Assembly: GCA_035293765.1 (NCBI GenBank)
Contig: DATGMF010000025.1
Coordinates: forward strand, 62,001-126,000
Length of the DNA: 64,000 nucleotides
Source of the DNA: DASRHT01 sp035293765
Lineage (GTDB): Bacteria > Chloroflexota > Ktedonobacteria > Ktedonobacterales > Ktedonobacteraceae
Direction: 5' to 3'
The first letter of the stretch is position 1, and each line of letters opens with the position of its first letter. Shown piece after piece: positions 7,916 to 15,888 of this stretch. Made by a program: the position numbers and the translations under genes. The notes under the pieces were generated by a model. It did no database searches, had not been told where the DNA came from, and worked only from the letters and a program-made list of their open reading frames with translations.

Positions 7916-9805
7916 ATGACAGTAGATACCCATAAGGAAACGATGGGCTTTCAGGCAGAGGTGAAACAACTGCTTGACCTGATGATCCACTCGCTTTACA
8001 GTAACAAAGAGATTTTTTTGCGCGAATTAATCTCAAATTCGTCGGATGCCATTGATCGGCTACGGTTTGACGCACTTTCTGACCCCTCCCTTTATGAAAA
8101 TGATTCAGAGTTCAAGATTCGTATCGATTATGATAAAGACGCTCGCACGGTAACCGTTTCTGATAATGGCATTGGCATGAGCCGGAGCGACGTGATAGAG
8201 CATATTGGCACTATTGCAAAATCCGGCACGAGCGAATTTTTCCAATCGCTGACCGGTGATCAGCGCAAGGATGCTAACCTCATCGGGCAATTTGGCGTGG
8301 GTTTCTACTCGTCCTTTGTGGTTGCAGATAGAGTGACGTTGATAACGCGCAGAGCCAGTCTGCCTCCCGAAGAAGGCGTGCGCTGGGAGTCGAATGGGCA
8401 GGGTGAATACACGATTGAGAATGTGGAAAAGCCCACTCGCGGCACGGAAGTGGTGCTGCACCTGCGCGAAGGTGAAGACGATTTCCTCACGGGCTATCGC
8501 TTGCGCGCCATTATTCGTAAATATTCCGATCATATCCTGTTTCCCATCGTGATGAAAGCTGAAGGAGAGCCCAAAGAAGGGGAAGAGAAGCAGGAAGAGG
8601 TTGTTAACCGTGCTTCCGCTCTCTGGACGCGCTCTAAAAATGAGATCAGTGAGCAGGAGTACAACGAGTTCTATAAGCACATTGCTCACGATTTTAGCGA
8701 TCCGCTGGCCTATGTCCATAGCCGCATGGAGGGCACGCACGAGTACACGCTGCTGCTCTATATTCCTGGCCGCGCTCCGTTTGATCTGTGGACCCGCGAG
8801 CAGCAGCATGGCGTGAAGCTCTATGTGCGCCGCGTCTTTATCATGGACGACGCCGAGAAGCTGATGCCCCGGTACCTGCGTTTTGTGCGCGGCATCATCG
8901 ACTCCAGCGACCTGCCGCTCAACGTATCGCGCGAGATTTTGCAGCATAACCGCTTGATCGATACCATTCGTTCGACCGCGACTAAAAAGGTGCTTGGTAT
9001 GTTCTCTGATCTGGCTGCTAACGATAAAGAGAAGTATGCCACTGCCTGGAAAGAGTTCGGTCGTGTCCTTAAAGAGGGCCTCTTAGAGGATCATCCGAAC
9101 CGCGAGCAGATCGCCAAACTGCTGCGCTTTGCGACAACGATGTCGGGCGGCGAGGAGCAGACGGTTTCCCTGGAAGATTATGTGGCGCGTATGAAGCCCG
9201 GCCAGGAGAAGATTTTCTATATCGTGGCCGATAGCCACGCCGCTGCCAAAGATAGTCCGCTCCTGGAAATTTTTAAGAAGAAAGATATCGAGGTCCTGTT
9301 ACTGTCCGATCCGGTTGATCATCTGGCAATACCGGAACTCAGAGAGTTCGAGGGCCATCACTTGCAATCTGTCTCTAAGGGAGAGGTGGATCTCAGCGGG
9401 ATGGAGGATGCGGAGGAGAAGGAGGAGCAGCAGAAGAGCGCCGATGAGGCTAAAGACCTGATCGAGCGCATCAAAACCGCCCTGGGTGAGAAGGTCAAGG
9501 ATGTGCGCACCACTGCGCGCCTGACGTCGTCTCCCGCCTGCCTGGTGGTGGATGAATATGGCATCGATCCCAGCCTCAAACGCCTGCTGCAATCGGCGGG
9601 TCAGATGGTGCCCAATGACAAGCCCATCCTGGAGATCAACCCCCAGCATCCCATTATCGCGCGCATGAAGCGAGAAGAGGATGAGAAGCAGTTTACCGAT
9701 TGGGCCAACGTGCTCTTCGACCAGTCAGTGCTGAGTGGCGGTGAAACGCTCAACGATCCGATTAGCTTTGTCAACCGGTTGAACAATTTGCTGGCACAAC
9801 TGTAA
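7916..9805 (+). CDS. htpG: Molecular chaperone HtpG (Hsp90 family)
   Basis: 629 residues from ATG 7916, which has GGAGG upstream; a GTG at 7877 would add 13 residues before the family start. The GHKL ATPase domain shows LRELISNSSDAIDRLR, DNGIGMSRSDV and IGQFGVGFYSSFVVAD, followed by the middle domain with the catalytic-loop Arg region (ILQHNRLIDTIR) and a C-terminal dimerisation domain. An acidic charged insert (EDAEEKEEQQKSADEAKD) lies near residue 505. ATP-dependent cytosolic chaperone. It follows groESL in the same direction, making a small heat-shock group. Confidence 0.97.
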   Translation: MTVDTHKETMGFQAEVKQLLDLMIHSLYSNKEIFLRELISNSSDAIDRLRFDALSDPSLYENDSEFKIRIDYDKDARTVTVSDNGIGMSRSDVIEHIGTIAKSGTSEFFQSLTGDQRKDANLIGQFGVGFYSSFVVADRVTLITRRASLPPEEGVRWESNGQGEYTIENVEKPTRGTEVVLHLREGEDDFLTGYRLRAIIRKYSDHILFPIVMKAEGEPKEGEEKQEEVVNRASALWTRSKNEISEQEYNEFYKHIAHDFSDPLAYVHSRMEGTHEYTLLLYIPGRAPFDLWTREQQHGVKLYVRRVFIMDDAEKLMPRYLRFVRGIIDSSDLPLNVSREILQHNRLIDTIRSTATKKVLGMFSDLAANDKEKYATAWKEFGRVLKEGLLEDHPNREQIAKLLRFATTMSGGEEQTVSLEDYVARMKPGQEKIFYIVADSHAAAKDSPLLEIFKKKDIEVLLLSDPVDHLAIPELREFEGHHLQSVSKGEVDLSGMEDAEEKEEQQKSADEAKDLIERIKTALGEKVKDVRTTARLTSSPACLVVDEYGIDPSLKRLLQSAGQMVPNDKPILEINPQHPIIARMKREEDEKQFTDWANVLFDQSVLSGGETLNDPISFVNRLNNLLAQL

Positions 9806-9836
9806 AAACTCCTGCTGATTGATGGGTCATGTCTGA

Positions 9837-9873
9837 GAAGGGATAGAGGCAGATTTACCGCTATCCCTTCTTT
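9837..9873 (+). terminator. Rho-independent terminator after htpG
   Basis: GAAGGGATAG (9837-9846) pairs perfectly with CTATCCCTTC (9861-9870) around a 14-nt loop and is followed by TTT. It lies 31 bp after the htpG stop, between convergent genes. Confidence 0.65.
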
Positions 9874-9918
9874 GGTGCATTAAAGCGTGGCGTTGTAAGC
9901 TCGTTTCTCAATGATCGA

Positions 9919-10218
9919 CTACTTATTTAACTGGTGTAATCCCACTATCAACATAAATAGTATACATATCCCCAGGAAGAGTATGGTCAGGAAGCTCGTG
10001 CCATCAAGATGGTCAAGAATGTGGGAAACTATACATCCTACGCTACACACGATAATAAGAGTTATAGCTGCGAATATACTTGCATAGGCGTTAGCTTTCC
10101 GTGCTTTTCTTTCTTGCTCCTCCTTTGCGTACTCTTCCTGCCGCCGTTGGGATTCCAGTTTCTGGAGACGGGACTCCAGCTGACGTAAAGTCTCTTCGTT
10201 ATCTTTATTGACGCTCAC
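9919..10218 (-). CDS. Small membrane protein with N-terminal coiled coil
   Basis: 99 residues with a GTG start preceded by AAAGGAGG. Residues ~8-42 are a highly charged helix (LRQLESRLQKLESQRRQEE) that would form a coiled coil. Two hydrophobic segments follow (residues ~46-66 and ~75-94), with a short HILDHLDG loop between them. This suggests a membrane hairpin with a cytoplasmic oligomerisation stalk. It lies 63 bp downstream of the STAND-WD40 gene on the same strand and could be the last gene of that unit. No family recognised. Confidence 0.65.
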   Translation of the reverse strand: MSVNKDNEETLRQLESRLQKLESQRRQEEYAKEEQERKARKANAYASIFAAITLIIVCSVGCIVSHILDHLDGTSFLTILFLGICILFMLIVGLHQLNK

Positions 10219-10281
10219 GCCTTCCTCCTTTGTGAGCTAGAGGGAACGCTACGGCATCAAGAAAAGTATAGTGCCTGTATG

Positions 10282-13200
10282 TTAAGAGGTTGTTATCTCC
10301 GCTTCAATGGCTCCTAGCATCAGCAAATTTGTTTTTTGGGCTGGAGTGAGACCTTTGGCCCCTGTGATATTCATGCGTTCATAGGGCCGGTCGCTTCTCA
10401 ATGTTTGCTGGCAAACGCCGGTCTGAAGGTTCCAGAGTTTGATCGTGCCGTCGTGGCTGCCGCTGACAAGCATGGTGCCATCGGGATTGAAGGCGACGGA
10501 ACGAATGCGGCTGCTATGCCCTTCCAATATCTTGAGACACTGACGGCTATCAACATCCCAGATGTGTATGGTCTGATCTTCGCTCCCGCTTGCCATACTG
10601 GTGCCATCGGGGCTAAAGACGATGGAATAGATCCTGCCGGTATGCCCTTCGAGCGCACTAAAGTGCCGACCAGATTGGGTATCCCACAAATGAACGCGCT
10701 GGTCATCGCCTCCGCTGGCAAGAAGACCGTTGCGAGGGCTGAAGGCAACCGACCATATTCTGCCCACATGTCCTTCAAACGTGCGTAAACACCGACCGGT
10801 GCTGGTTTGCCATAGTCGTATGCTTTGATCTTCCCCCCCGCTGGCAAGCAACGCTCCATCGCTGCTCAGGGCGACCGTGCGTATGCGATCAGTATGCCCC
10901 TGGAGAACGCGCAAGCACTGACCTGTAGTCGTTTCCCAGCAGCGGACCGTCTGGTCGTCGCCGCCGCTCATCAGGATATGTTCGCCGGGATGAAAGGCGA
11001 TGGCGCGTATACGTCCAGTGTGGCCGCGCAGGGTTTTGAGCCCCTGACCGGAGAATGCATCCCACAGGCGAATCGTTCGGTCATCGCTGCCACTGGCAAG
11101 CATCTGACCATCGGGGCTCCAGGCTACTGTATAGATCCAGCCATTGTGTCCCCGCAATGTTTTAAGCGCCTTTCCTGTGTGAGCGTCCCATAGATGAATA
11201 TTCCGGTCGTCACTACCGCTGACGATTGTAGAACCGTCGGGGCTGAAAGCGGCGGAATAGATCCAGTAGCTATGGCCCTGGAGCGTTTTGAGCTGCTGGG
11301 CCGTTCTGGCATCCCATAGTCGTACCGTCTGATCGTCGCTGCCACTGGCAATCGTCTGCCCATCGTGACCTGAGGCGACGGAGCGTATGCGACTATTGTG
11401 CCCCTGGAGTGTGTTGAGACAGTGGCCTGTGGCAGTATCCCAGAGGCGCACCGTTTGATCGTCGCTGCCACTGATGAGGCTATTGACGGAGCTGAACGCG
11501 ATGGATTGTATATTGCCCCTGTGTCCCTGAAGCGTGTTGCGGCAGTGGCCTGTGGCAATCTCCCAGAGGCGTATCTGCTGATCGCTGCTCCCCGTTGCCA
11601 GTATGCAGCCATCGGCGCTGAAGGCAATGCTGTAGACCTGCCCGCAACGATTTTGTAACGTATTGAGATGTTCTCCCGTATGCGCATCCCAAAGATTGAC
11701 CTGCTGGTCATCACTGCTGCTGGCTATGAGCTTGCCATCAGGGCTAAAGGCAATAGAGCGGATGCGGTTATGGTGATGGCGTAGCACTCTGAGACGGTGG
11801 CCGGAGGCAACCTCCCATAGAGAAATGGCCTGGTCGTCCCCTCCGGTGGCGATAGTGCGGCCATCGGGGCTGAAGGTAACAGCGTAAATGCGCCCCTTTT
11901 TTCCGGCAAAGGTCTTGAGATAGTGGCCCGTGGCAATCTCCCAGAGGCGCACCGTCTGGTCGTCGCTGCCACTGGCAATCATTTGCCCATCAGGGCTAAA
12001 TACGACACTGCGCACCCAATCGGTATGTCCTTGTAAGGTCTGTAGAGGGGTACCATCGGGCAATTGCCAGAGCTCAACCTCGCCGTTGGCGGTTCCTGCT
12101 GCGAGCAACTGCATATCGGGGCTGAATGCTACCGAGAGAATATTACCGAACGTTTCGGTAAAAATGCATTTGGCAAATTCGGCATAGGAGAAGTTGACAT
12201 CGGGGAGCGTGACGCCCTGCAAGCTGGCCTGTTGGATCATGAGGTGAGAGAAGTCATAGCCCTGTAAGTTACTCTCAAGCTGGATCAGCAAATTCAAGAT
12301 GTTGCCTGCTGCGTAACTCGCCTGCATGCCTGTTTTGGGAAGCCGTGTCAGCAGTGACTGCAATTGCTGCTCGCTCTTTTGCTTTCCCTGCCGTGAGAGC
12401 AGGGCAGCAGCGAGCGGTGCGAGGAGAAACTGCTGCTGGCTGTGCCTGACATAGTCTCTTGCCTGGGCCTTCAAAAGTGCGTGACTATGCAAGAGAATGG
12501 GCGCTCCTTGATCAATTTCCTCTGCCATTCCTTTGACAAGGCGAGCAGTAACGTATTCCATGATCAGCGGCTGCAAAGCAAAGCTTGCTGCGCTGCTGGT
12601 CTCAACCATTGATCTGCGGCGCAGCGATTTAAGCGCCTCTAGCAGGTCTCCCTTTGCGATGGGATGGACAATATTTTCGTGTAACTCGCTCAGAGAAATC
12701 GCCTCGCGCTCAATCGCCAGCCAGTACATGATTTCCTGCTCTAACGCTGGCAGGCGCTGGAATTGCCGGTCGAGCAACTCTCGAATGTCACCGGTCAAAG
12801 CCTCCCCCTCGGCGAGAAAGGCCGCGATGTCGCCACGGAATAGCTCGCGAATAGGCTCAGAAACCAGCTTGAGCGCGAGAGGATTGCCCGAGTAGAGCGA
12901 GATGAAGTTGTTCCAGATGTCAGGCGTTGCAAAGAGCTCCTCATCCTGAAGAATCCTTTGTGCCTCTTCCTGGGCCAGTCCGGTAAGAAATATGGAGCGA
13001 ACCTGTCCAGCCTTCCCTTCGAGACGGGCAAGCTCACGGGGCTTCTCGCGGCTGGTAAGCAACAGGCAGCTTCTGTGGCGAGCGGTCCCAAGCTGCTCGA
13101 TGATGCGACCAAACCCCTCATAGCCGTCCAGATAATATCCCGCCTGTTTCTCGCTTTGCAGCACAGATTCCAGATTATCCAGCACCAGTAAGCAGCGATG

Positions 13201-13908
13201 CTTTCTCAGGCAATCGATCAGCAGGGCTATCTGTCGATCTATCTCATCAGGGATATTCTGCTGTTGCTGGTCAGATAAGAAAAGGATGCTCCTGGTGAGA
13301 ATACTTTCCGGTGATGGGGCGTTTTGTAGTGAGCGCCAGAATACATACTTAAAGTCCGTACTGATCTGCTGGGCGAGCGTGCTGGCAAGCGTCGTTTTGC
13401 CCACTCCGCTCATGCCCAGAATCGCGACAACCTGGCAATGGTCCTGCTCAATCCACCCTTTTAGCTCCTCCAATTCCTGCGCTCGCCCGTAAAATTGCTC
13501 TATATTAGGGGCTTCACCCCAATCTATCCGTAGCTGGTCTGTGTCGTTTGCCAGGTCGGGAAGGACGGCTGTAATCACAGCCGTCGTATCCTCTGCAAAA
13601 ACTAGCGCGGGTGTAAGCGGCTGTGAACTGATATTGGGAGCGGGAATTACTGGTATATGAGGCTCGGGAAGGGCTGGGTGATGGGGTCTATCCAATGATG
13701 CGTGCCACTGGAAGAAGTTGAGCATGAGAGTCAACATACCCAGGACTATGCCGAGAACGATAGAGAGAATTGTCAACGTGTTGAGACCTTGAGCGACGCC
13801 TTGAACTCTTACAATAAAGACAGCGATGCCGACAATGACAACGGTTGCCAGGATAATGAGGCTTGCAACCACCACTTGCAGGCTAGAAAATCGCCTCTGC
13901 CTCTGCAT
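10282..13908 (-). CDS. Membrane-anchored STAND (NB-ARC-like) ATPase with 14 WD40 repeats
   Basis: 1208 residues. Two hydrophobic helices (residues ~12-33 and ~46-66) come first, then a Pro-rich linker and a STAND NTPase domain with Walker A ILGMSGVGKTT (ending near residue 173) and Walker B CLLVLDN (~239-245). A helical region follows, then fourteen WD40 repeats from about residue 590 to 1170 with GH...SPDG...LW signatures, enough for two seven-bladed propellers. STAND proteins are signal-triggered switches; the WD40 part usually senses and the N-terminus signals. Here the N-terminus is a membrane anchor and carries no recognisable effector. The SIR2-MTAN gene ends 41 bp upstream, so the pair is probably co-transcribed. 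No strong ribosome site is visible before the ATG. Confidence 0.88.
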   Translation of the reverse strand: MQRQRRFSSLQVVVASLIILATVVIVGIAVFIVRVQGVAQGLNTLTILSIVLGIVLGMLTLMLNFFQWHASLDRPHHPALPEPHIPVIPAPNISSQPLTPALVFAEDTTAVITAVLPDLANDTDQLRIDWGEAPNIEQFYGRAQELEELKGWIEQDHCQVVAILGMSGVGKTTLASTLAQQISTDFKYVFWRSLQNAPSPESILTRSILFLSDQQQQNIPDEIDRQIALLIDCLRKHRCLLVLDNLESVLQSEKQAGYYLDGYEGFGRIIEQLGTARHRSCLLLTSREKPRELARLEGKAGQVRSIFLTGLAQEEAQRILQDEELFATPDIWNNFISLYSGNPLALKLVSEPIRELFRGDIAAFLAEGEALTGDIRELLDRQFQRLPALEQEIMYWLAIEREAISLSELHENIVHPIAKGDLLEALKSLRRRSMVETSSAASFALQPLIMEYVTARLVKGMAEEIDQGAPILLHSHALLKAQARDYVRHSQQQFLLAPLAAALLSRQGKQKSEQQLQSLLTRLPKTGMQASYAAGNILNLLIQLESNLQGYDFSHLMIQQASLQGVTLPDVNFSYAEFAKCIFTETFGNILSVAFSPDMQLLAAGTANGEVELWQLPDGTPLQTLQGHTDWVRSVVFSPDGQMIASGSDDQTVRLWEIATGHYLKTFAGKKGRIYAVTFSPDGRTIATGGDDQAISLWEVASGHRLRVLRHHHNRIRSIAFSPDGKLIASSSDDQQVNLWDAHTGEHLNTLQNRCGQVYSIAFSADGCILATGSSDQQIRLWEIATGHCRNTLQGHRGNIQSIAFSSVNSLISGSDDQTVRLWDTATGHCLNTLQGHNSRIRSVASGHDGQTIASGSDDQTVRLWDARTAQQLKTLQGHSYWIYSAAFSPDGSTIVSGSDDRNIHLWDAHTGKALKTLRGHNGWIYTVAWSPDGQMLASGSDDRTIRLWDAFSGQGLKTLRGHTGRIRAIAFHPGEHILMSGGDDQTVRCWETTTGQCLRVLQGHTDRIRTVALSSDGALLASGGEDQSIRLWQTSTGRCLRTFEGHVGRIWSVAFSPRNGLLASGGDDQRVHLWDTQSGRHFSALEGHTGRIYSIVFSPDGTSMASGSEDQTIHIWDVDSRQCLKILEGHSSRIRSVAFNPDGTMLVSGSHDGTIKLWNLQTGVCQQTLRSDRPYERMNITGAKGLTPAQKTNLLMLGAIEAEITTS

Positions 13909-13949
13909 ATGTTTTGTGCTCCACTAGTATTGGAGTGTACTGGGCGCGA

Positions 13950-15680
13950 TCATTTCAGGCCACCCTGTCGGATAACGTGCAAGGTAAACCGGGCAGCGTT
14001 ATCGGCAGCCTGTTTCTGGCGCTTGCTCTTATTCTGATGCTTGTTCCCATCCGCCCAATCGCAGATGGCTTTGACCAGCAGCCAATCAATCTTGAAACGT
14101 TGCGCGGCGGCATATAATCCCGCTCCCTCCATCTCTCCGCCAATCGCTTCCGGCTCAAAGGCGCGCAGTTGCTCGCGATAATCCAGATTATCAACAAGTT
14201 TCGCTCCTGAAAGGATCAGACCGAAGCGGACCCTGGGCGATCTGGGCCAGCCCCTGCGACCACTTCTAAATCTATCCAGTAGCCTTATTGACGCCGTGCT
14301 ACGATCTCCTCGTACAAGAACAGTTTGTGTGCCATCGGCAGCGGTGCCGACCCGTTGCAGATCATATTGCACGATCTGTTGGGAAACCAGGATGTCGCCT
14401 ATGCGTTGCTTTGTCGGATCGCACCCGAAGGCGATCCCGACCATGATTATGGCTGATGGCGCTAGCGCCCGAATGCCCTCTGCCACCGTCAGAAGAGAGC
14501 CGCCCGGACCGCCATATCCCATCTCCGATTGTACCATAAAAGTCCTTGCCCCACCAACTGTTCCAAGCTCGTAATACGTCTTATCCCTGATAAAGCATAA
14601 TTTGTTATCTGGTATAAGACTCAGAACCGCTTCCGCTTCAACTTCGGTCGCCGTAATGATCAGCACATCGGCGGCCAGCTTTTCAGCGCTTGCCAGGCTC
14701 AAAGATGCTGGTTGCTTGTCTTGTTCAGCTTTTCTTGCAGGCCCACCGCTCAATGAGCCTGGCTGTGTGGTGGAAGCTGTGGCAACGACAAAGGGATCAG
14801 AGCTGGCAATAGATGAAGTGAACTGTTTTTTGTCGTTGCCCGGCTGCTCTTTGCGGAGATGCCAATGTAACGCTTTGATGAAATGCCCGTAGTTGCCGTC
14901 TTCGCCGGTGATGAGTCTCACTGCTCCACCTTGCCACGTTCGTTGCAGGAGGTGATCGGGCTCTTGCTCGTTGACATACCAGTAGCTGGTGGCATGGGAG
15001 CGCGGCGGAAAGGCCACCAGGAGCTCCTCGTCCCAGATAGGGTCGAGCCCAACAACCAGAATATCCCGGGCGAGTGTCCTTTCCAGGAGAGCTCTTAGCA
15101 TCTCTGTCTCTCCTAGACGGGTGGTGGTGATCTGTTTGCGGCGCTCAACGATGTTATAGACCCTTGAGGAGAGATCGCCAAAAACCTTGATGATCCTGTA
15201 AGGGAACGGCTTCTCGGTATAATCAATGTAGATCGTGGCTTTATGACCAGGAATAATGATATCGAAGTCTTTGTGATATTTTAAATCGACCCGCTCTAAT
15301 GCCCGCTCTAAAAGGTCGTCGATATTGGTGGAAATGATCGTGTCAAAAAAATTCTCTTTGATCAGCTCGGCAAGGCAAAGATCGGCTTCTGAAATAAAGA
15401 CCTCGTTGAGCGCCTGCCGTAAAATGCCGTCGAGATCGCTTTCGCTAAATTGCCCCCGACGGTTGAGTACCTGGTAACATTCGGCGAATTGCTCTAAAGG
15501 CGTCAGGTGCGTGAAATCGTGCGAGCTAAAGCGCCTGAGGATGTCAAGCAGTTCTTTGCTGCGGAAAAAGCCACCCGCCCTCGCTCCAAGCACCAGCGTT
15601 GTGCGCTTATTCGTTTTTCGCCTTACCTCTAGCATGTTGGCAACTTCTGCAATAGTTGTCTTTGTTGGATCAGTGGGCAT
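13950..15680 (-). CDS. SIR2-like domain fused to MTAN/PNP-type nucleosidase
   Basis: 576 residues. Residues ~25-275 form a SIR2_2-like module: LVLGARAGG for the dinucleotide loop, IISTNIDDLLERAL for the family TxNxDxLLE motif, and DILVVGLDPIWDEEL. The catalytic His expected in the IIK-HG-D motif is Phe167 (IIKVFGDLSS). After a Ser/Thr/Gln-rich linker, residues ~338-576 form a nucleoside-phosphorylase/MTAN-type domain with VLIITATEVEAEAV, GGEMEGAG (Glu518) and ICDWADG (Asp541); Glu and Asp match the residues used for purine N-glycosidic cleavage. A plausible reading is an adaptor or sensor SIR2-like part with a nucleosidase effector acting on nucleotides or NAD-like molecules; this is inference. 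AAAGGA precedes the ATG. STAND-WD40 follows. Confidence 0.82.
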   Translation of the reverse strand: MPTDPTKTTIAEVANMLEVRRKTNKRTTLVLGARAGGFFRSKELLDILRRFSSHDFTHLTPLEQFAECYQVLNRRGQFSESDLDGILRQALNEVFISEADLCLAELIKENFFDTIISTNIDDLLERALERVDLKYHKDFDIIIPGHKATIYIDYTEKPFPYRIIKVFGDLSSRVYNIVERRKQITTTRLGETEMLRALLERTLARDILVVGLDPIWDEELLVAFPPRSHATSYWYVNEQEPDHLLQRTWQGGAVRLITGEDGNYGHFIKALHWHLRKEQPGNDKKQFTSSIASSDPFVVATASTTQPGSLSGGPARKAEQDKQPASLSLASAEKLAADVLIITATEVEAEAVLSLIPDNKLCFIRDKTYYELGTVGGARTFMVQSEMGYGGPGGSLLTVAEGIRALAPSAIIMVGIAFGCDPTKQRIGDILVSQQIVQYDLQRVGTAADGTQTVLVRGDRSTASIRLLDRFRSGRRGWPRSPRVRFGLILSGAKLVDNLDYREQLRAFEPEAIGGEMEGAGLYAAAQRFKIDWLLVKAICDWADGNKHQNKSKRQKQAADNAARFTLHVIRQGGLK

Positions 15681-15773
15681 ACATATAATCCTTTATACTG
15701 TTACTCACTATGAGCGGATTGGGCGCGCAAGCATCTCATAATGCTCCTGGCGTTTTAATGTACCGGTTCAATC
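14836..15773 (-). repeat. Segmental duplication, copy 1 (SIR2-like module plus upstream DNA)
   Basis: This stretch closely matches 21956-22885 at the DNA level: the upstream region, start codon and about the first 280 codons. Similarity stops abruptly after the ALHWHL region, where copy 1 continues into the nucleosidase and copy 2 into a coiled coil. Confidence 0.85.
15681..15773 (-). promoter_or_regulatory. Conserved 93-bp leader of the SIR2-MTAN gene
   Basis: Aligned without gaps to the 93 bp before the other SIR2-like gene. Conserved blocks are an ATTGAAC-x-GGTA element about 80-90 bp before the start and GTGAGT-x-ACAGTATAAAGGA next to the start; the middle differs. The proximal block holds both a TATAAA sequence and the AAAGGA ribosome site. 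Confidence 0.55.
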
Positions 15774-15841
15774 TTCATAGAGCCATGTTAAGCTGCTTTC
15801 CTCTCTTTTTGCTGTCTGTGGGCGATCTGGCGACCTGCGTA

Positions 15842-15888
15842 ATTACAATGTAATACAGATTACAACGTAATGCATATTACACTGTAAT
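15842..15888. promoter_or_regulatory. Three palindromic ATTAC-N3-GTAAT boxes at exact 17-bp spacing
   Basis: ATTACAATGTAAT (15842-15854), ATTACAACGTAAT (15859-15871) and ATTACACTGTAAT (15876-15888) have centres at 15848, 15865 and 15882. The third box overlaps the last codons and stop of the radical SAM gene. The array lies ~165 bp upstream of the SIR2-MTAN start. Two more boxes at the same spacing occur at 50981-51010. This is most simply a multi-dimer operator for a regulator not present in the window. Confidence 0.65.

Noticed and set aside
15842..15888. ATTAC-N3-GTAAT boxes considered as CRISPR repeats
   Set aside because: Only 13 bp with 4-bp gaps and palindromic; fits an operator array.
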